From contig NZ_KI271096.1 in assembly GCF_000469345.1 (NCBI RefSeq), positions 100,255-150,112 on the forward strand: DNA of 49,858 nt, read 5' to 3'. This document shows, one piece after another, positions 16,258 to 26,305 of the stretch; positions within the stretch are counted from its first letter, which is position 1, and each line of letters begins with the position of its first letter. The position numbers and the translations under genes were made by a program. Source of the stretch: Eubacterium ramulus ATCC 29099. Its GTDB lineage: Bacteria > Bacillota > Clostridia > Lachnospirales > Lachnospiraceae. A model generated the notes under the pieces. That model did no database searches and was not told where the DNA came from. It saw nothing but the letters and a program-made list of their open reading frames with translations.

Positions 16258-18264
16258 ATGGGCGTGAAATTTGATCGTTTATGTTACGGTGGAGATTATA
16301 ATCCGGATCAATGGCTGGAGTGTCCGGAGATTCTCGAAGAGGACATCCGTCTGATGAAGAAAGCGCATGTCAATACAGTTTCACTTGGTATTTTTGCATG
16401 GGCAAAATTGGAGCCGGAAGAGGGAGTATATGATTTTGAATGGATGGAAAAAATCATCAACCACCTGTATGAAAATGGAATTTATGTGTTTCTTGCCACT
16501 CCGTCCGGTGCGCGTCCGCACTGGCTGGCAGACCGTTATCCGGAAGTGCTGCGTGTAAATGAGATGCGTCAGAAAAATATCTTCGGACAGCGTCATAACC
16601 ATTGCTACACATCTCCAATCTATCGTCAGAAAGTGCGCCAGATAAATATGAAACTGGCAGAACGCTTTGGAGATCATCCGGGTGTTTTAATGTGGCATAT
16701 TTCCAATGAGTATGGCGGAGAGTGCCATTGTCCATTATGTCAGAGTGCATTCCGTGGCTGGTTAAAGAAAAAATATAACAACGATATCAAGGAAGTAAAC
16801 CGTAAGTGGAATACGGCTTTCTGGAGTCATGATTATCAGAATTTTGATCAGATCGAGAGCCCGACACCGCTGGGTGAGACATCCATTCACGGACTGGTTC
16901 TGGACTGGAAACGTTTCGTCAGCGATCAGACGATTGATTTCTGCAAAGCAGAGATCCAGGCATTGCGGGATGCAGGAAATCATAAGCCGGTTACGACGAA
17001 TCTGATGTATAATTTCTCTACAATCAATTATCATGAGATGGCGAAAGTACTGGATGTAGTATCCTGGGATAACTATCCGCAGTGGCACAAGGGACCGGAA
17101 CGTCTTGTTGCTATGGATAACGGCATGCAGCATGATATTATGCGTACGTTAAAGAAAGAGCCATTTATCCTGATGGAATCCTGTCCGGGTCCGACGAACT
17201 GGCAGTCTGTCAGCAAATTGAAACGTCCGGGAATGTTGGAGACAGCGTCTTTGCAGGCGGTAGCGCATGGATCTGACAGTGTCATGTATTTCCAGATCAG
17301 AAAAGGTCGTGGCGGATTTGAAAAATTCCATGGTGCCCTGATCGATCATTATGGAAAAGAGGACGAGCGGACATATCAGGAGTGTAAAGAAGTTGGTGCA
17401 GACTTAGAACAGATCGATGAACTGAAACATGCAAATGTAAAAGCAGATGTGGCGGTTATTTATGACTGGGAAAACCGTTGGGCCGTAGAAGAAGCTCAGG
17501 GACCGCGTAATAAAGGCATGTTCTATAAAGAGACCGTCGAGAAGCATTATTATGCATTCCGTAAATTAGGTCTTAATGTGGATCTGCCGGATATGACGCA
17601 GGATCTGGATGGATACAAGATCGTGGTTGCACCGATGCTTTACATGTTCCGTGCCGGATTCGAAGAGAAAGTCCGTAAATTTGTGGAAAATGGCGGCACA
17701 TTTATTATGACTTACTGGAGTGGTGTAGTAGATGAGAACGATCTGTGTGTACTTGGCGGAACACCGGGCGGTCTGATGGATGTCATGGGACTGCGCAGCA
17801 CAGAAATTGATGCACTGTATGACGGCGAGACCAATGTAGTCAAAGCAGTTGTTGGTGATGTCTCTTATCAGTGCGAGCGTTTCTGTCAGTTGGTAGACGT
17901 AAAGACAGCAGAGCCGTTATTTGTATATGGCGAAGACTTTTATGCAGGAACACCGGCTATGACGGTCAATGAGTTTGGCAAGGGAAAAGCATATTATATC
18001 TGTGCAGATGCTGAGCAGAAATTCTTTGATAACGTGTATGAAGAAATTGTGACAAAAGCAGGGGTTGAAAGACCGCTGAAACAGCCAGTTCCGGAAGGCA
18101 TCGAGGTGTGCACACGTCAGAGTAAGGATGCGGAATATGTGTTTATCCAGAACTTTAATAAAGTTTCAACTGCATTCAAACCGGAACTTGACGGGGCAGA
18201 AGTACTTTTCGGCGAAGTTACCGGGGAGATGAAACCGTTCTCAACCATTATTCTCAAACGGTAG
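16258..18264 (+). CDS. Beta-galactosidase, glycoside hydrolase family 42
   Basis: Hydrolyses terminal beta-galactosides. The 668-residue protein has the three-domain GH42 layout: a catalytic TIM barrel to about 385, a trimerisation domain to about 600, and a small C-terminal beta domain. The predicted acid/base is Glu151 (HISNEYGG) and the nucleophile Glu307 (LMESCPGP). Cys116, Cys156, Cys158 and Cys161 match the zinc site of GH42 enzymes. There is no signal peptide, so it acts in the cytoplasm on imported sugar. AAGGAA lies 7 nt before ATG 16258. The product galactose would feed GalK-GalT-GalE. Confidence 0.96.
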   Translation: MGVKFDRLCYGGDYNPDQWLECPEILEEDIRLMKKAHVNTVSLGIFAWAKLEPEEGVYDFEWMEKIINHLYENGIYVFLATPSGARPHWLADRYPEVLRVNEMRQKNIFGQRHNHCYTSPIYRQKVRQINMKLAERFGDHPGVLMWHISNEYGGECHCPLCQSAFRGWLKKKYNNDIKEVNRKWNTAFWSHDYQNFDQIESPTPLGETSIHGLVLDWKRFVSDQTIDFCKAEIQALRDAGNHKPVTTNLMYNFSTINYHEMAKVLDVVSWDNYPQWHKGPERLVAMDNGMQHDIMRTLKKEPFILMESCPGPTNWQSVSKLKRPGMLETASLQAVAHGSDSVMYFQIRKGRGGFEKFHGALIDHYGKEDERTYQECKEVGADLEQIDELKHANVKADVAVIYDWENRWAVEEAQGPRNKGMFYKETVEKHYYAFRKLGLNVDLPDMTQDLDGYKIVVAPMLYMFRAGFEEKVRKFVENGGTFIMTYWSGVVDENDLCVLGGTPGGLMDVMGLRSTEIDALYDGETNVVKAVVGDVSYQCERFCQLVDVKTAEPLFVYGEDFYAGTPAMTVNEFGKGKAYYICADAEQKFFDNVYEEIVTKAGVERPLKQPVPEGIEVCTRQSKDAEYVFIQNFNKVSTAFKPELDGAEVLFGEVTGEMKPFSTIILKR

Positions 18265-18318
18265 GTTTCTGTTGGGATTCTTTGTATTAAAATGTAGAAT
18301 CGGGAGAAGTTTAAGAAG

Positions 18319-20310
18319 ATGGGAAAATTGTGTGAAAATCAGCAGGAAATTTATGCGGCCTATCGGGTTGCAAATCTGCTGGGTGTATATGAGGATTGTT
18401 CGCCGAATGGTTTTTATCAGAGATGGAAACAAAAGAATGCTTTCATGAAGGCGCAGGCGGAAGAGTTTGGAATTGGAAGTACCGATCATTTTATTGATGA
18501 CGTTGAGCGGATTGTGGATCAGCGGCGTGCAGAAACGGAATGGAAGAATGCGGATGCATGGAAAAATGGAACAGCGGCTTTTGGTGCGCGGTATCTGACT
18601 CCGGAGATGTATCTGGATTATGAGCTGAAGAGTATACAGCTGGCTTTTGCGACATATAAGGGCGAACTGGTTGGAAATCATAAATGCCATGTTTATACAG
18701 AGGATGAGAAGCGGGCATTTTATGATGCAAACCAGGATCTGTTTACCAGGTATCATGGTGATCTGTTTTCGTATGAAGAAGTGGACCTGATCATTGAAAA
18801 GTGGTTAAAGGTACAGGAGTATCAAGATATCATAGAAAGTGTTGTTGCAAATACGCATTTGAATGAAACGACCGTAAACGAAATATCGGCACAGGATGTG
18901 TCAGATGAAAAGTCAGATAATGCAGTTCGGTGGATAACAGAGTTTGAAAAAATCTGGAATCAGATGCAGGAGGAGAAGCGTCTGAGAGAAGATAAAAGCT
19001 GCCCGGAAGAAACTAAAAGTGAAAGCAGCATAGGGAACTGTGGACATTGTTATTATGTCAGTTCGATTCACGGCGATGATGCGAATGACGGAACAGAGGA
19101 TCAGCCGTTGAAGAGTTTATATGCGGTAAATCGATTGGATTTACAGCCGGGTGATCAGGTGTTACTGGAACGCGGTTCTGTGTTTGAAAATCAGTTTTTA
19201 CACCTGAATGTGCAGGGGACAAAGGAACAGCCAATTTATATTGGTGCATATGGGAACGGTGCGAAGCCTTTGATCCAGACGAATGGTCAGGGCATCTGGT
19301 ATCAGGATTATGGAAATGAGCTTGATGCACCGACACATGTATACAGAGGGTATGTTTCATCTGCGGTATTGTTATATGATTGCGAGTATCTGACGGTGGA
19401 GAATCTGGAGATCAGCAATAAAGGGGGCGTATTCGGAGAGACATATTCTGCTCCACACAAGATGAACCGTACAGGTGTGGCAGGAATTGCGAAGAACCGT
19501 GGAACGTTGCATGAAATACATCTGAGTAATTTATATATTCATGATGTAGAAGGTAATGTGTATGATAAACATATGAATAATGGCGGTATTTATTTTACCT
19601 GTCTGAAGCCGGAAGCAGAAGAAAAAACCGGCGTGGCACGATATGAGAATGTCAGTGTCAGAGGATGCCATCTGAAGCGGACAAGTCGTTGGGGAATTGC
19701 TGTTGGATACAGTTATAAATGCAAAGAGTTTATGACGGCAGAATTGCCGGATGAGTTGTTTGAACGGTATGGCCATCATAACATTTATATCGCAGACAAT
19801 TATGTGGAAGAAATCGGTGGTGATGGCATCACCGTGATGTATGCCATGAAACCGCTGGTGGAGTACAATTCCGGTGACAGCTGTGCGTTGGAGATGAATG
19901 ACCGCTATTATACTGAACCGGAGGACCGGGCAGGAAAAGTGGCGGCGGGAATCTGGCCATGGAAGTGCAAAGATGCATTACTTACTTATAATGAAATGCG
20001 TGATATGCGGTTGAATCAGGATAGTATGGCATGGGATGCAGACTCCGGGGATGGCACATTATATCAGTATAATTACAGCCATTTAAATGAGGGAGGCTGT
20101 GTCATGTTCTGCCTGGAAGAAGCCATTCATAATGAATTCCGTTATAATGTCAGCGTGGATGATCTGGGAGGGTTGATCAGTCCGTCCGGAAATCCGGATG
20201 CGTGGATCCATCATAATGTATTTTATCGCAGAGCAGAAGTGCCATTTGTACGACCACATATGGATGATGGAAAATATGTGGCTGAGGAGAATGAAATCCA
20301 TCTGATTTAA
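18319..20310 (+). CDS. Right-handed parallel beta-helix protein with an unrecognised N-terminal domain
   Basis: A 663-residue protein. Residues about 245-660 form a right-handed parallel beta-helix of carbohydrate-active type, starting YYVSSIHGDDANDG, with an AWDADSGDGTLYQYNYSH region late in the helix where related enzymes keep acidic residues. Residues 1-180 are a mostly helical, charged domain not recognised. The stretch 126-175 (EDEKRAFYDANQDLF; SYEEVDLIIEKWL) resembles segments that flank rotamase domains in SurA/PrsA-like foldases. No signal peptide is visible, so a cytoplasmic protein is predicted. GGGAGAAG lies about 10 nt before ATG 18319. It follows GH42 by 54 bp and is followed by a terminator, so it probably acts on an imported galactoside; activity and substrate are unknown. 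Confidence 0.85.
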   Translation: MGKLCENQQEIYAAYRVANLLGVYEDCSPNGFYQRWKQKNAFMKAQAEEFGIGSTDHFIDDVERIVDQRRAETEWKNADAWKNGTAAFGARYLTPEMYLDYELKSIQLAFATYKGELVGNHKCHVYTEDEKRAFYDANQDLFTRYHGDLFSYEEVDLIIEKWLKVQEYQDIIESVVANTHLNETTVNEISAQDVSDEKSDNAVRWITEFEKIWNQMQEEKRLREDKSCPEETKSESSIGNCGHCYYVSSIHGDDANDGTEDQPLKSLYAVNRLDLQPGDQVLLERGSVFENQFLHLNVQGTKEQPIYIGAYGNGAKPLIQTNGQGIWYQDYGNELDAPTHVYRGYVSSAVLLYDCEYLTVENLEISNKGGVFGETYSAPHKMNRTGVAGIAKNRGTLHEIHLSNLYIHDVEGNVYDKHMNNGGIYFTCLKPEAEEKTGVARYENVSVRGCHLKRTSRWGIAVGYSYKCKEFMTAELPDELFERYGHHNIYIADNYVEEIGGDGITVMYAMKPLVEYNSGDSCALEMNDRYYTEPEDRAGKVAAGIWPWKCKDALLTYNEMRDMRLNQDSMAWDADSGDGTLYQYNYSHLNEGGCVMFCLEEAIHNEFRYNVSVDDLGGLISPSGNPDAWIHHNVFYRRAEVPFVRPHMDDGKYVAEENEIHLI

Positions 20311-20340
20311 AAAAAATTTGAAATAAATAGTAGAAGCAGA

Positions 20341-20392
20341 AAAGTGACTGGTGTGTATAAGCAATGAATGATACATGCCGGTCACTTTTTTT
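20341..20392 (+). terminator. Intrinsic terminator ending the galactoside operon
   Basis: AAAGTGACTGG pairs with CCGGTCACTTT (one G-U) and an upper stem GTGTAT/ATACAT extends it. T7 follows. Confidence 0.85.
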
Positions 20393-20515
20393 GGAATACT
20401 AACTTTGGTACAATTAGTGCAATTCTAACCTAAAGGTATTTTGTATGTCTTTTTTGTATAGACAACTATGTATTGATGTATAAAAAAAGAAGAATAGCGG
20501 ATACTTTTATTTGAA

Positions 20516-20609
20516 CGCAGAATAAGCAAGTGGCGAAAGTGGATTGCAAATGTCCGCTTTACCGCAGAATAAGCAAGTGGCGAAAGCGGATTGCGAATGT
20601 CCGCTTTAC
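20516..20609. repeat. Tandem pair of 47-bp repeats upstream of eno
   Basis: 20516-20562 and 20563-20609 are identical except at two positions. Each unit contains an 8-bp stem (AAAGCGGA with TCCGCTTT in the second; one G-U in the first). The 25 bp at 20583-20607 are the exact reverse complement of 48336-48360 in the composite repeat downstream of the J-domain operon. The rest of the 20393-20686 gap is AT-rich without a convincing promoter. Confidence 0.85.
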
Positions 20610-20650
20610 AAAGAATCGTCTGTTCTGGCTGAAAAATATCAGCTGTATGA

Positions 20651-21997
<1,347 letters not shown>

Positions 21998-22170
21998 CTG
22001 TGTGATAACGGAGGAACTTTTTGCAGACAAAAAGAAAAATGAGAAACAGAGAAGAGACAGGCTATACGAACAGAGAAAAAACGGGAGGTCTTGTCAGAAT
22101 GAATGAAATTTGTTATGCTATCTAATTAGTATTAATATGTTCATAAAATAGATAAAAAGGTGAACGCAAA

Positions 22171-22224
22171 AGAGAAGCACTAGTTGTTCCTGCAGGGAAA
22201 TCTGCCTGGGATAGCTGCTTCTCT
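22171..22224 (+). promoter_or_regulatory. Structured leader upstream of the secreted esterase gene
   Basis: AGAGAAGCA (22171-22179) is perfectly complementary to TGCTTCTCT (22216-22224), closing a 36-nt interior with small G/C-rich pairings. No T-run follows. It lies about 48 nt before the start at 22272. No known riboswitch core was recognised. The rest of the 21998-22271 gap is AT-rich and may hold a promoter near 22110-22145. Confidence 0.4.
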
Positions 22225-22271
22225 ACATAAAAAGGTTTCAGATACAGGTGTAATAGGAAAAGAGGATTTTA

Positions 22272-24824
22272 ATGAAAAAAAATTTTCAAAAGAGTTTGAT
22301 ATGGTTTATCTGTGCGGTATTTGTTTGTCTGTCAGGTGCGCAGACAGTCCGTGCGGCAGAGATTTCAGAACAGTCTGATCTGGCACAGCAGCTGGCTTAC
22401 CAGGCAGCGTTGACGATGTATTATGATGACCGGTATTCGATCCAGAACGATTATCCGGATTATGTGATTGAGCGGATCAGTGGACAGATTGTGACGTCAC
22501 GTCAGGTACAGAATGGTCAGGTCAGTTATGTCAGGGACAATAATGTACTGGTAAAGACTTCGGATACAACACTGACAGCTGCCGGCACCGGTACAGCGAC
22601 AGTCGTACTGAAAAAGGGCAGTGGCAGGAATGCGCAGTATAGGAATCTGCGTATTGATGTAAAACCGGCACGGCTGACGTTGATTTATCTGCTGGGTCAG
22701 AGCAATATGGAGGGCATGTGCTCCTGGAATACAGGATATGAAAACGACAAAAATATTTTAAATACGGCAGGAGCAGTGTATTCTACTTACCTGCCGACTG
22801 CTATGAATCCATCGAACTATATGACTGATATTTTCTGGTCAGAGTATGGAACGCGTTACAATGCGAATAAATTTGTACCACAGGCTCTGACAAGTGCGTA
22901 CTCACTGGCTGGAACTGAGTTGCAATATCCGTTAAATACACTGACGACAGAAGTGCTTCCAAACCGGGGGAAAGGTGGCATGGACAGTGCCATTGCCTAT
23001 GAGTGGCGGCAGCGGACCGGAGATAAAGTGTGGATTGCCAATCTGGCATATTCCGGTTCCAGAATTTATGAGTGGGTACCGGGAAATGATGTCTATGAGC
23101 GGGCAGCAGTGACAGCGCAGCTTGTACGACAGGTTTATGCGGCAGAGATTGCAGCAGGACATTATACCACAGGAAATCAGCTTATGTTCTGGATGCAGGG
23201 GGAGCTGGACAGTCTGACAATACAGGCAGCGGATTACCGACAGTACTTCCTGAGCATGTATCAGGGTTTTACAGCGCGTGTTCCGGTGGAAAAATGTGGG
23301 ATCATTATCACAAGAACTGCAGCCGGTACACACAAATATACGGATGATCTTTATCTTACAGGCCCTCGTATTGCACAGTATGGTATGGGTGCCAGCCCGG
23401 AACTGTCAAACATTTATGTGGTATGCAATGTGCATGAACAGTGGATTACCGATGAAGGGACGGCACAGTATTTCCGGAATCGCTATCCGTATGGCATTTT
23501 TACCTATCCGGTGCGCAATGGGGCTTATGCTATTCCGACTTGTATCAATGATGCTCATCATGATATCCATTTTTCCCAGATCGGGCATAATGAAAATGGC
23601 ATTGTGGCGGCAGATAATATGTATGCAGTGGTATACGGTGCCTCTGCGGGTCAGAGAAATTTCGTCTGGAGAGATGCAGAGTATCAGGCAGTCAGTCAGG
23701 TGACGCTGCGCAAAAATAATGATATGGTGCTGGTTGGTATACTGGATCCGGTTTATCTGTCAAAACAGGTGAGTTACGTGACATCTGCCGGATTATCTTA
23801 TGACTTCCGGACCGGAACACTGACGGCCGGTGCAGCAGCTGGGGATCAGTATGTGGATGCCCGGATGTCGGATGGTACATTGCTGGCGCGTCTGACGGTG
23901 CATGTGGTGGATCATTATGATTATGAGGATTCCGCCGGAAGACCATATACCGGATTGTATCAGCAGCAGGACGGACAGTGGATTTATGTAAAAAACGGAT
24001 CCTGGGCATATGATTATACCGGTTTTGTCGCAAAAGATGGCGATTGGTGGTATGTGGAAAACGGCCGGATCACGTTCCATTGTAACGGGCTGGTAAGGGG
24101 GCTTGTAAATGGAAATGATACCTGGTGGTATGTCACCGGCAGCAAGGTAAACTTCTGTAATACAGTGGCCTCCAATGCCTGTGGCTGGTGGAAAATCACG
24201 AATGGACGGGTAGATTTTGATTTTTCCGGTCTGGCAGAAAACGCTTATGGCTGGTGGAAGATCACCAATGGTCAGGTGGATTTTAGCTATGTCGGCTATG
24301 AACAAAACGGATCCAACTGGTGGTATGTATATGGAGGCCAGGTATGCTTTCAGGCAACAGATGTCCTGCCGGGAACCGTAGGTGGTCAGTATGGCTGGTG
24401 GAAAGTCTGTGAAGGAAAAGTGAATTTCGATGATGATGTCTGTGAAAATGCCTATGGCTGGTGGAAAATTACCACAGGAAAAGTAGATTTTCAGTATACG
24501 GGCCTGGCACAGAATGCCTGTGGCTGGTGGATGATCCAGAATGGACATGTTAATTTTGGAAGTAACGGTCTGGTGGACAATGGAAACGGCTGGTGGCTGG
24601 TGAAAAATGGCGGCGTGGACTTTAACTATAACGGTCTGGTGGACAACGGAAACGGCTGGTGGCTGATAAGAAATGGCTACGTGGACTTTAACTATAATGG
24701 ACTGGTGGACAACGGAAATGGCTGGTGGCTGGTGAAAAACGGATGTGTGGATTTTTCCTATCAGGGATATGTCCAGAATGAATGTGGTGTCTGGTGGGTC
24801 AGCAACGGTCAGGTACAGTTTTAA
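22272..24824 (+). CDS. Secreted SASA-type esterase-like protein with C-terminal tryptophan-rich repeats
   Basis: An 850-residue exported protein. The signal peptide (residues 1-29, ending VRAAE) is cleavable. After a Big-like region (~60-132) comes a sialate-O-acetylesterase-like (SGNH superfamily) domain with the nucleophile motif LLGQSNMEG (Ser144) and the Asp/His block DIHFSQIGHNENG near 440. A linking region follows, then from about 555 to the end some 13 repeats of ~22 residues of the form GWW-x2-NG-x-V-F, which resemble cell-wall or carbohydrate binding repeats. Such esterases remove acetyl groups from host or plant glycans; the actual substrate is unknown. AAAGAGGA precedes ATG 22272. 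The gene appears monocistronic or leads into the VWA module 23 bp later. Confidence 0.85.
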   Translation: MKKNFQKSLIWFICAVFVCLSGAQTVRAAEISEQSDLAQQLAYQAALTMYYDDRYSIQNDYPDYVIERISGQIVTSRQVQNGQVSYVRDNNVLVKTSDTTLTAAGTGTATVVLKKGSGRNAQYRNLRIDVKPARLTLIYLLGQSNMEGMCSWNTGYENDKNILNTAGAVYSTYLPTAMNPSNYMTDIFWSEYGTRYNANKFVPQALTSAYSLAGTELQYPLNTLTTEVLPNRGKGGMDSAIAYEWRQRTGDKVWIANLAYSGSRIYEWVPGNDVYERAAVTAQLVRQVYAAEIAAGHYTTGNQLMFWMQGELDSLTIQAADYRQYFLSMYQGFTARVPVEKCGIIITRTAAGTHKYTDDLYLTGPRIAQYGMGASPELSNIYVVCNVHEQWITDEGTAQYFRNRYPYGIFTYPVRNGAYAIPTCINDAHHDIHFSQIGHNENGIVAADNMYAVVYGASAGQRNFVWRDAEYQAVSQVTLRKNNDMVLVGILDPVYLSKQVSYVTSAGLSYDFRTGTLTAGAAAGDQYVDARMSDGTLLARLTVHVVDHYDYEDSAGRPYTGLYQQQDGQWIYVKNGSWAYDYTGFVAKDGDWWYVENGRITFHCNGLVRGLVNGNDTWWYVTGSKVNFCNTVASNACGWWKITNGRVDFDFSGLAENAYGWWKITNGQVDFSYVGYEQNGSNWWYVYGGQVCFQATDVLPGTVGGQYGWWKVCEGKVNFDDDVCENAYGWWKITTGKVDFQYTGLAQNACGWWMIQNGHVNFGSNGLVDNGNGWWLVKNGGVDFNYNGLVDNGNGWWLIRNGYVDFNYNGLVDNGNGWWLVKNGCVDFSYQGYVQNECGVWWVSNGQVQF
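24564..24761 (+). repeat. Three tandem 66-bp DNA repeats within the esterase gene
   Basis: Units at 24564-24629, 24630-24695 and 24696-24761 are close copies and encode consecutive GWW repeats. The near identity points to recent duplication and to likely copy-number variation between strains. Confidence 0.85.
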
Positions 24825-24847
24825 CAAATATTAGAGGAGAAAAATGA

Positions 24848-26266
24848 ATGCAGGAGACGGAACAGACACAGGAGCAGCAGGACACTGCACGGGAACTGGC
24901 GGGCAAAATCATGGTGTATGCCAGGGATGAACTGATGATATCCATGCGGTTTCTGGATCGGGCACTGTTTCGGATGCCGCTGATAGCGGCGGACAGTGTG
25001 GCGGCCTTTGGTGTGGACGGAGAGACGATGTATTACAATCCGGAGTATGTGCTGCATGCCTTTAAAAAAGAAAAAAACGCATGTACCAGGGCATTTTTAC
25101 ATATGATCTTTCACTGTATCTTCAGCCATCCTTTCCAGTATGAAAAACTAGATCGGGAGTGTTGGGATCTGGCAACAGATCTGGCGGTAGAACATGTGAT
25201 ACTTGATCTGAATCTGCAATCAGTAAAACTGGAGCGTGATGGACAGATGCAACGGATCCTGTCACGGCTGCAGAAACAGGTACCGATTCTGACGGCGGAG
25301 AAAATCTATCGCTGGCTCTGTGAGCATCCGGAGAAGGCGGCAGAGTTTTTCCGGGAGGAGCCTCTTTTTATGTGGGATGATCATCTGAAATGGATTCCGG
25401 TGAAAGAAACACAGAATCAGGACCGCAGAAATGATAGCATTACCACGGATACGCGGACGGCCATGATCGGCTGTCATGAGGCAGACACCGGAGAAGAAGG
25501 TGAACAGGAAGAGATTGATGAAGCACTGGTGGGGCAGCGTCAGGGAGAATGGCAGGAAGTCAGCCAGCATGCAAAGACGGATTTGGAAATGTTTTCCCAT
25601 GAACAGGGATTTGGGGCAGGAAGCCTGCTGCTGAATCTGAATGCGGCATTGCGGGATAAGTATGATTACGGAGAATTTTTGCGGAAGTTTGCAGTACTTG
25701 GGGAAGAAATGCATGTCAATGACGATGAATTTGACTACATTTATTATACTTATGGTTTGCAGCTGTATGACAATATGCCGCTGGTGGAACCGCTGGAATA
25801 CCGGGAGAACAAGCGTATCCGGGAATTTGTCATTGCAATCGATACATCGGGATCCTGTCAGGGAAAAACAGTGAAGCGGTTTCTGCGGAAAACTTATTCC
25901 ATCCTGAAAAGCAGTGAGAGTTATTTTGAACGGGTAAATATCCACATCATTCAGTGTGATGAAAAAATTCAGCGGGATGTGAAAGTTACGACAGATGAAG
26001 AATTTGAACAATATATGCAGGATGTGGAGTTGTGCGGTTTTGGAGGCACCGATTTCTGTCCGGTGTTTGAATATGTGGACGGACTGATCCGCAGACATGA
26101 GTTTCAGGATCTGAAAGGACTGATTTATTTTACCGACGGACAGGGGACATTTCCGGAACGGATGCCGGATTATCAGACAGCATTTGTGTTTATCCAGGAA
26201 GGATATTCCATCCCGGAAGTGCCGGTGTGGGCAATCCGTCTGATCCTGGATGAAGAGGACGTATAG
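24848..26266 (+). CDS. VWA-like protein with N-terminal metallopeptidase-like domain (DUF2201 type)
   Basis: A 472-residue soluble protein. The N-terminal part (about 20-150) resembles the putative metallopeptidase domain that precedes VWA domains in this family, with histidines at 85, 89 and 94 (HMIFHCIFSH) as possible metal ligands. An acidic linker (about 215-235) follows. The C-terminal VWA-like domain has a MIDAS: DTSGS near 335, GGTDF near 400 and FTDGQG near 430. GAGGAG lies 8 nt before ATG 24848. The MoxR-type ATPase is encoded 39 bp downstream; MoxR/VWA pairs act together as chaperones or metal-insertion machines. Target unknown. Confidence 0.88.
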   Translation: MQETEQTQEQQDTARELAGKIMVYARDELMISMRFLDRALFRMPLIAADSVAAFGVDGETMYYNPEYVLHAFKKEKNACTRAFLHMIFHCIFSHPFQYEKLDRECWDLATDLAVEHVILDLNLQSVKLERDGQMQRILSRLQKQVPILTAEKIYRWLCEHPEKAAEFFREEPLFMWDDHLKWIPVKETQNQDRRNDSITTDTRTAMIGCHEADTGEEGEQEEIDEALVGQRQGEWQEVSQHAKTDLEMFSHEQGFGAGSLLLNLNAALRDKYDYGEFLRKFAVLGEEMHVNDDEFDYIYYTYGLQLYDNMPLVEPLEYRENKRIREFVIAIDTSGSCQGKTVKRFLRKTYSILKSSESYFERVNIHIIQCDEKIQRDVKVTTDEEFEQYMQDVELCGFGGTDFCPVFEYVDGLIRRHEFQDLKGLIYFTDGQGTFPERMPDYQTAFVFIQEGYSIPEVPVWAIRLILDEEDV

Positions 26267-26305
26267 CAGGATATCGCAGGGAAAAGTACAGGAGGATAAA
26301 AGTAC

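Noticed and set aside
24564-24761. CRISPR-like array
   Set aside because: The regularly spaced repeats are 66 bp long without spacers and stay in the reading frame of a surface protein.
23793-24827. A 344-codon open frame on the minus strand
   Set aside because: It is antisense to the tryptophan-rich repeats; its periodic sequence is just the repeat read backwards.
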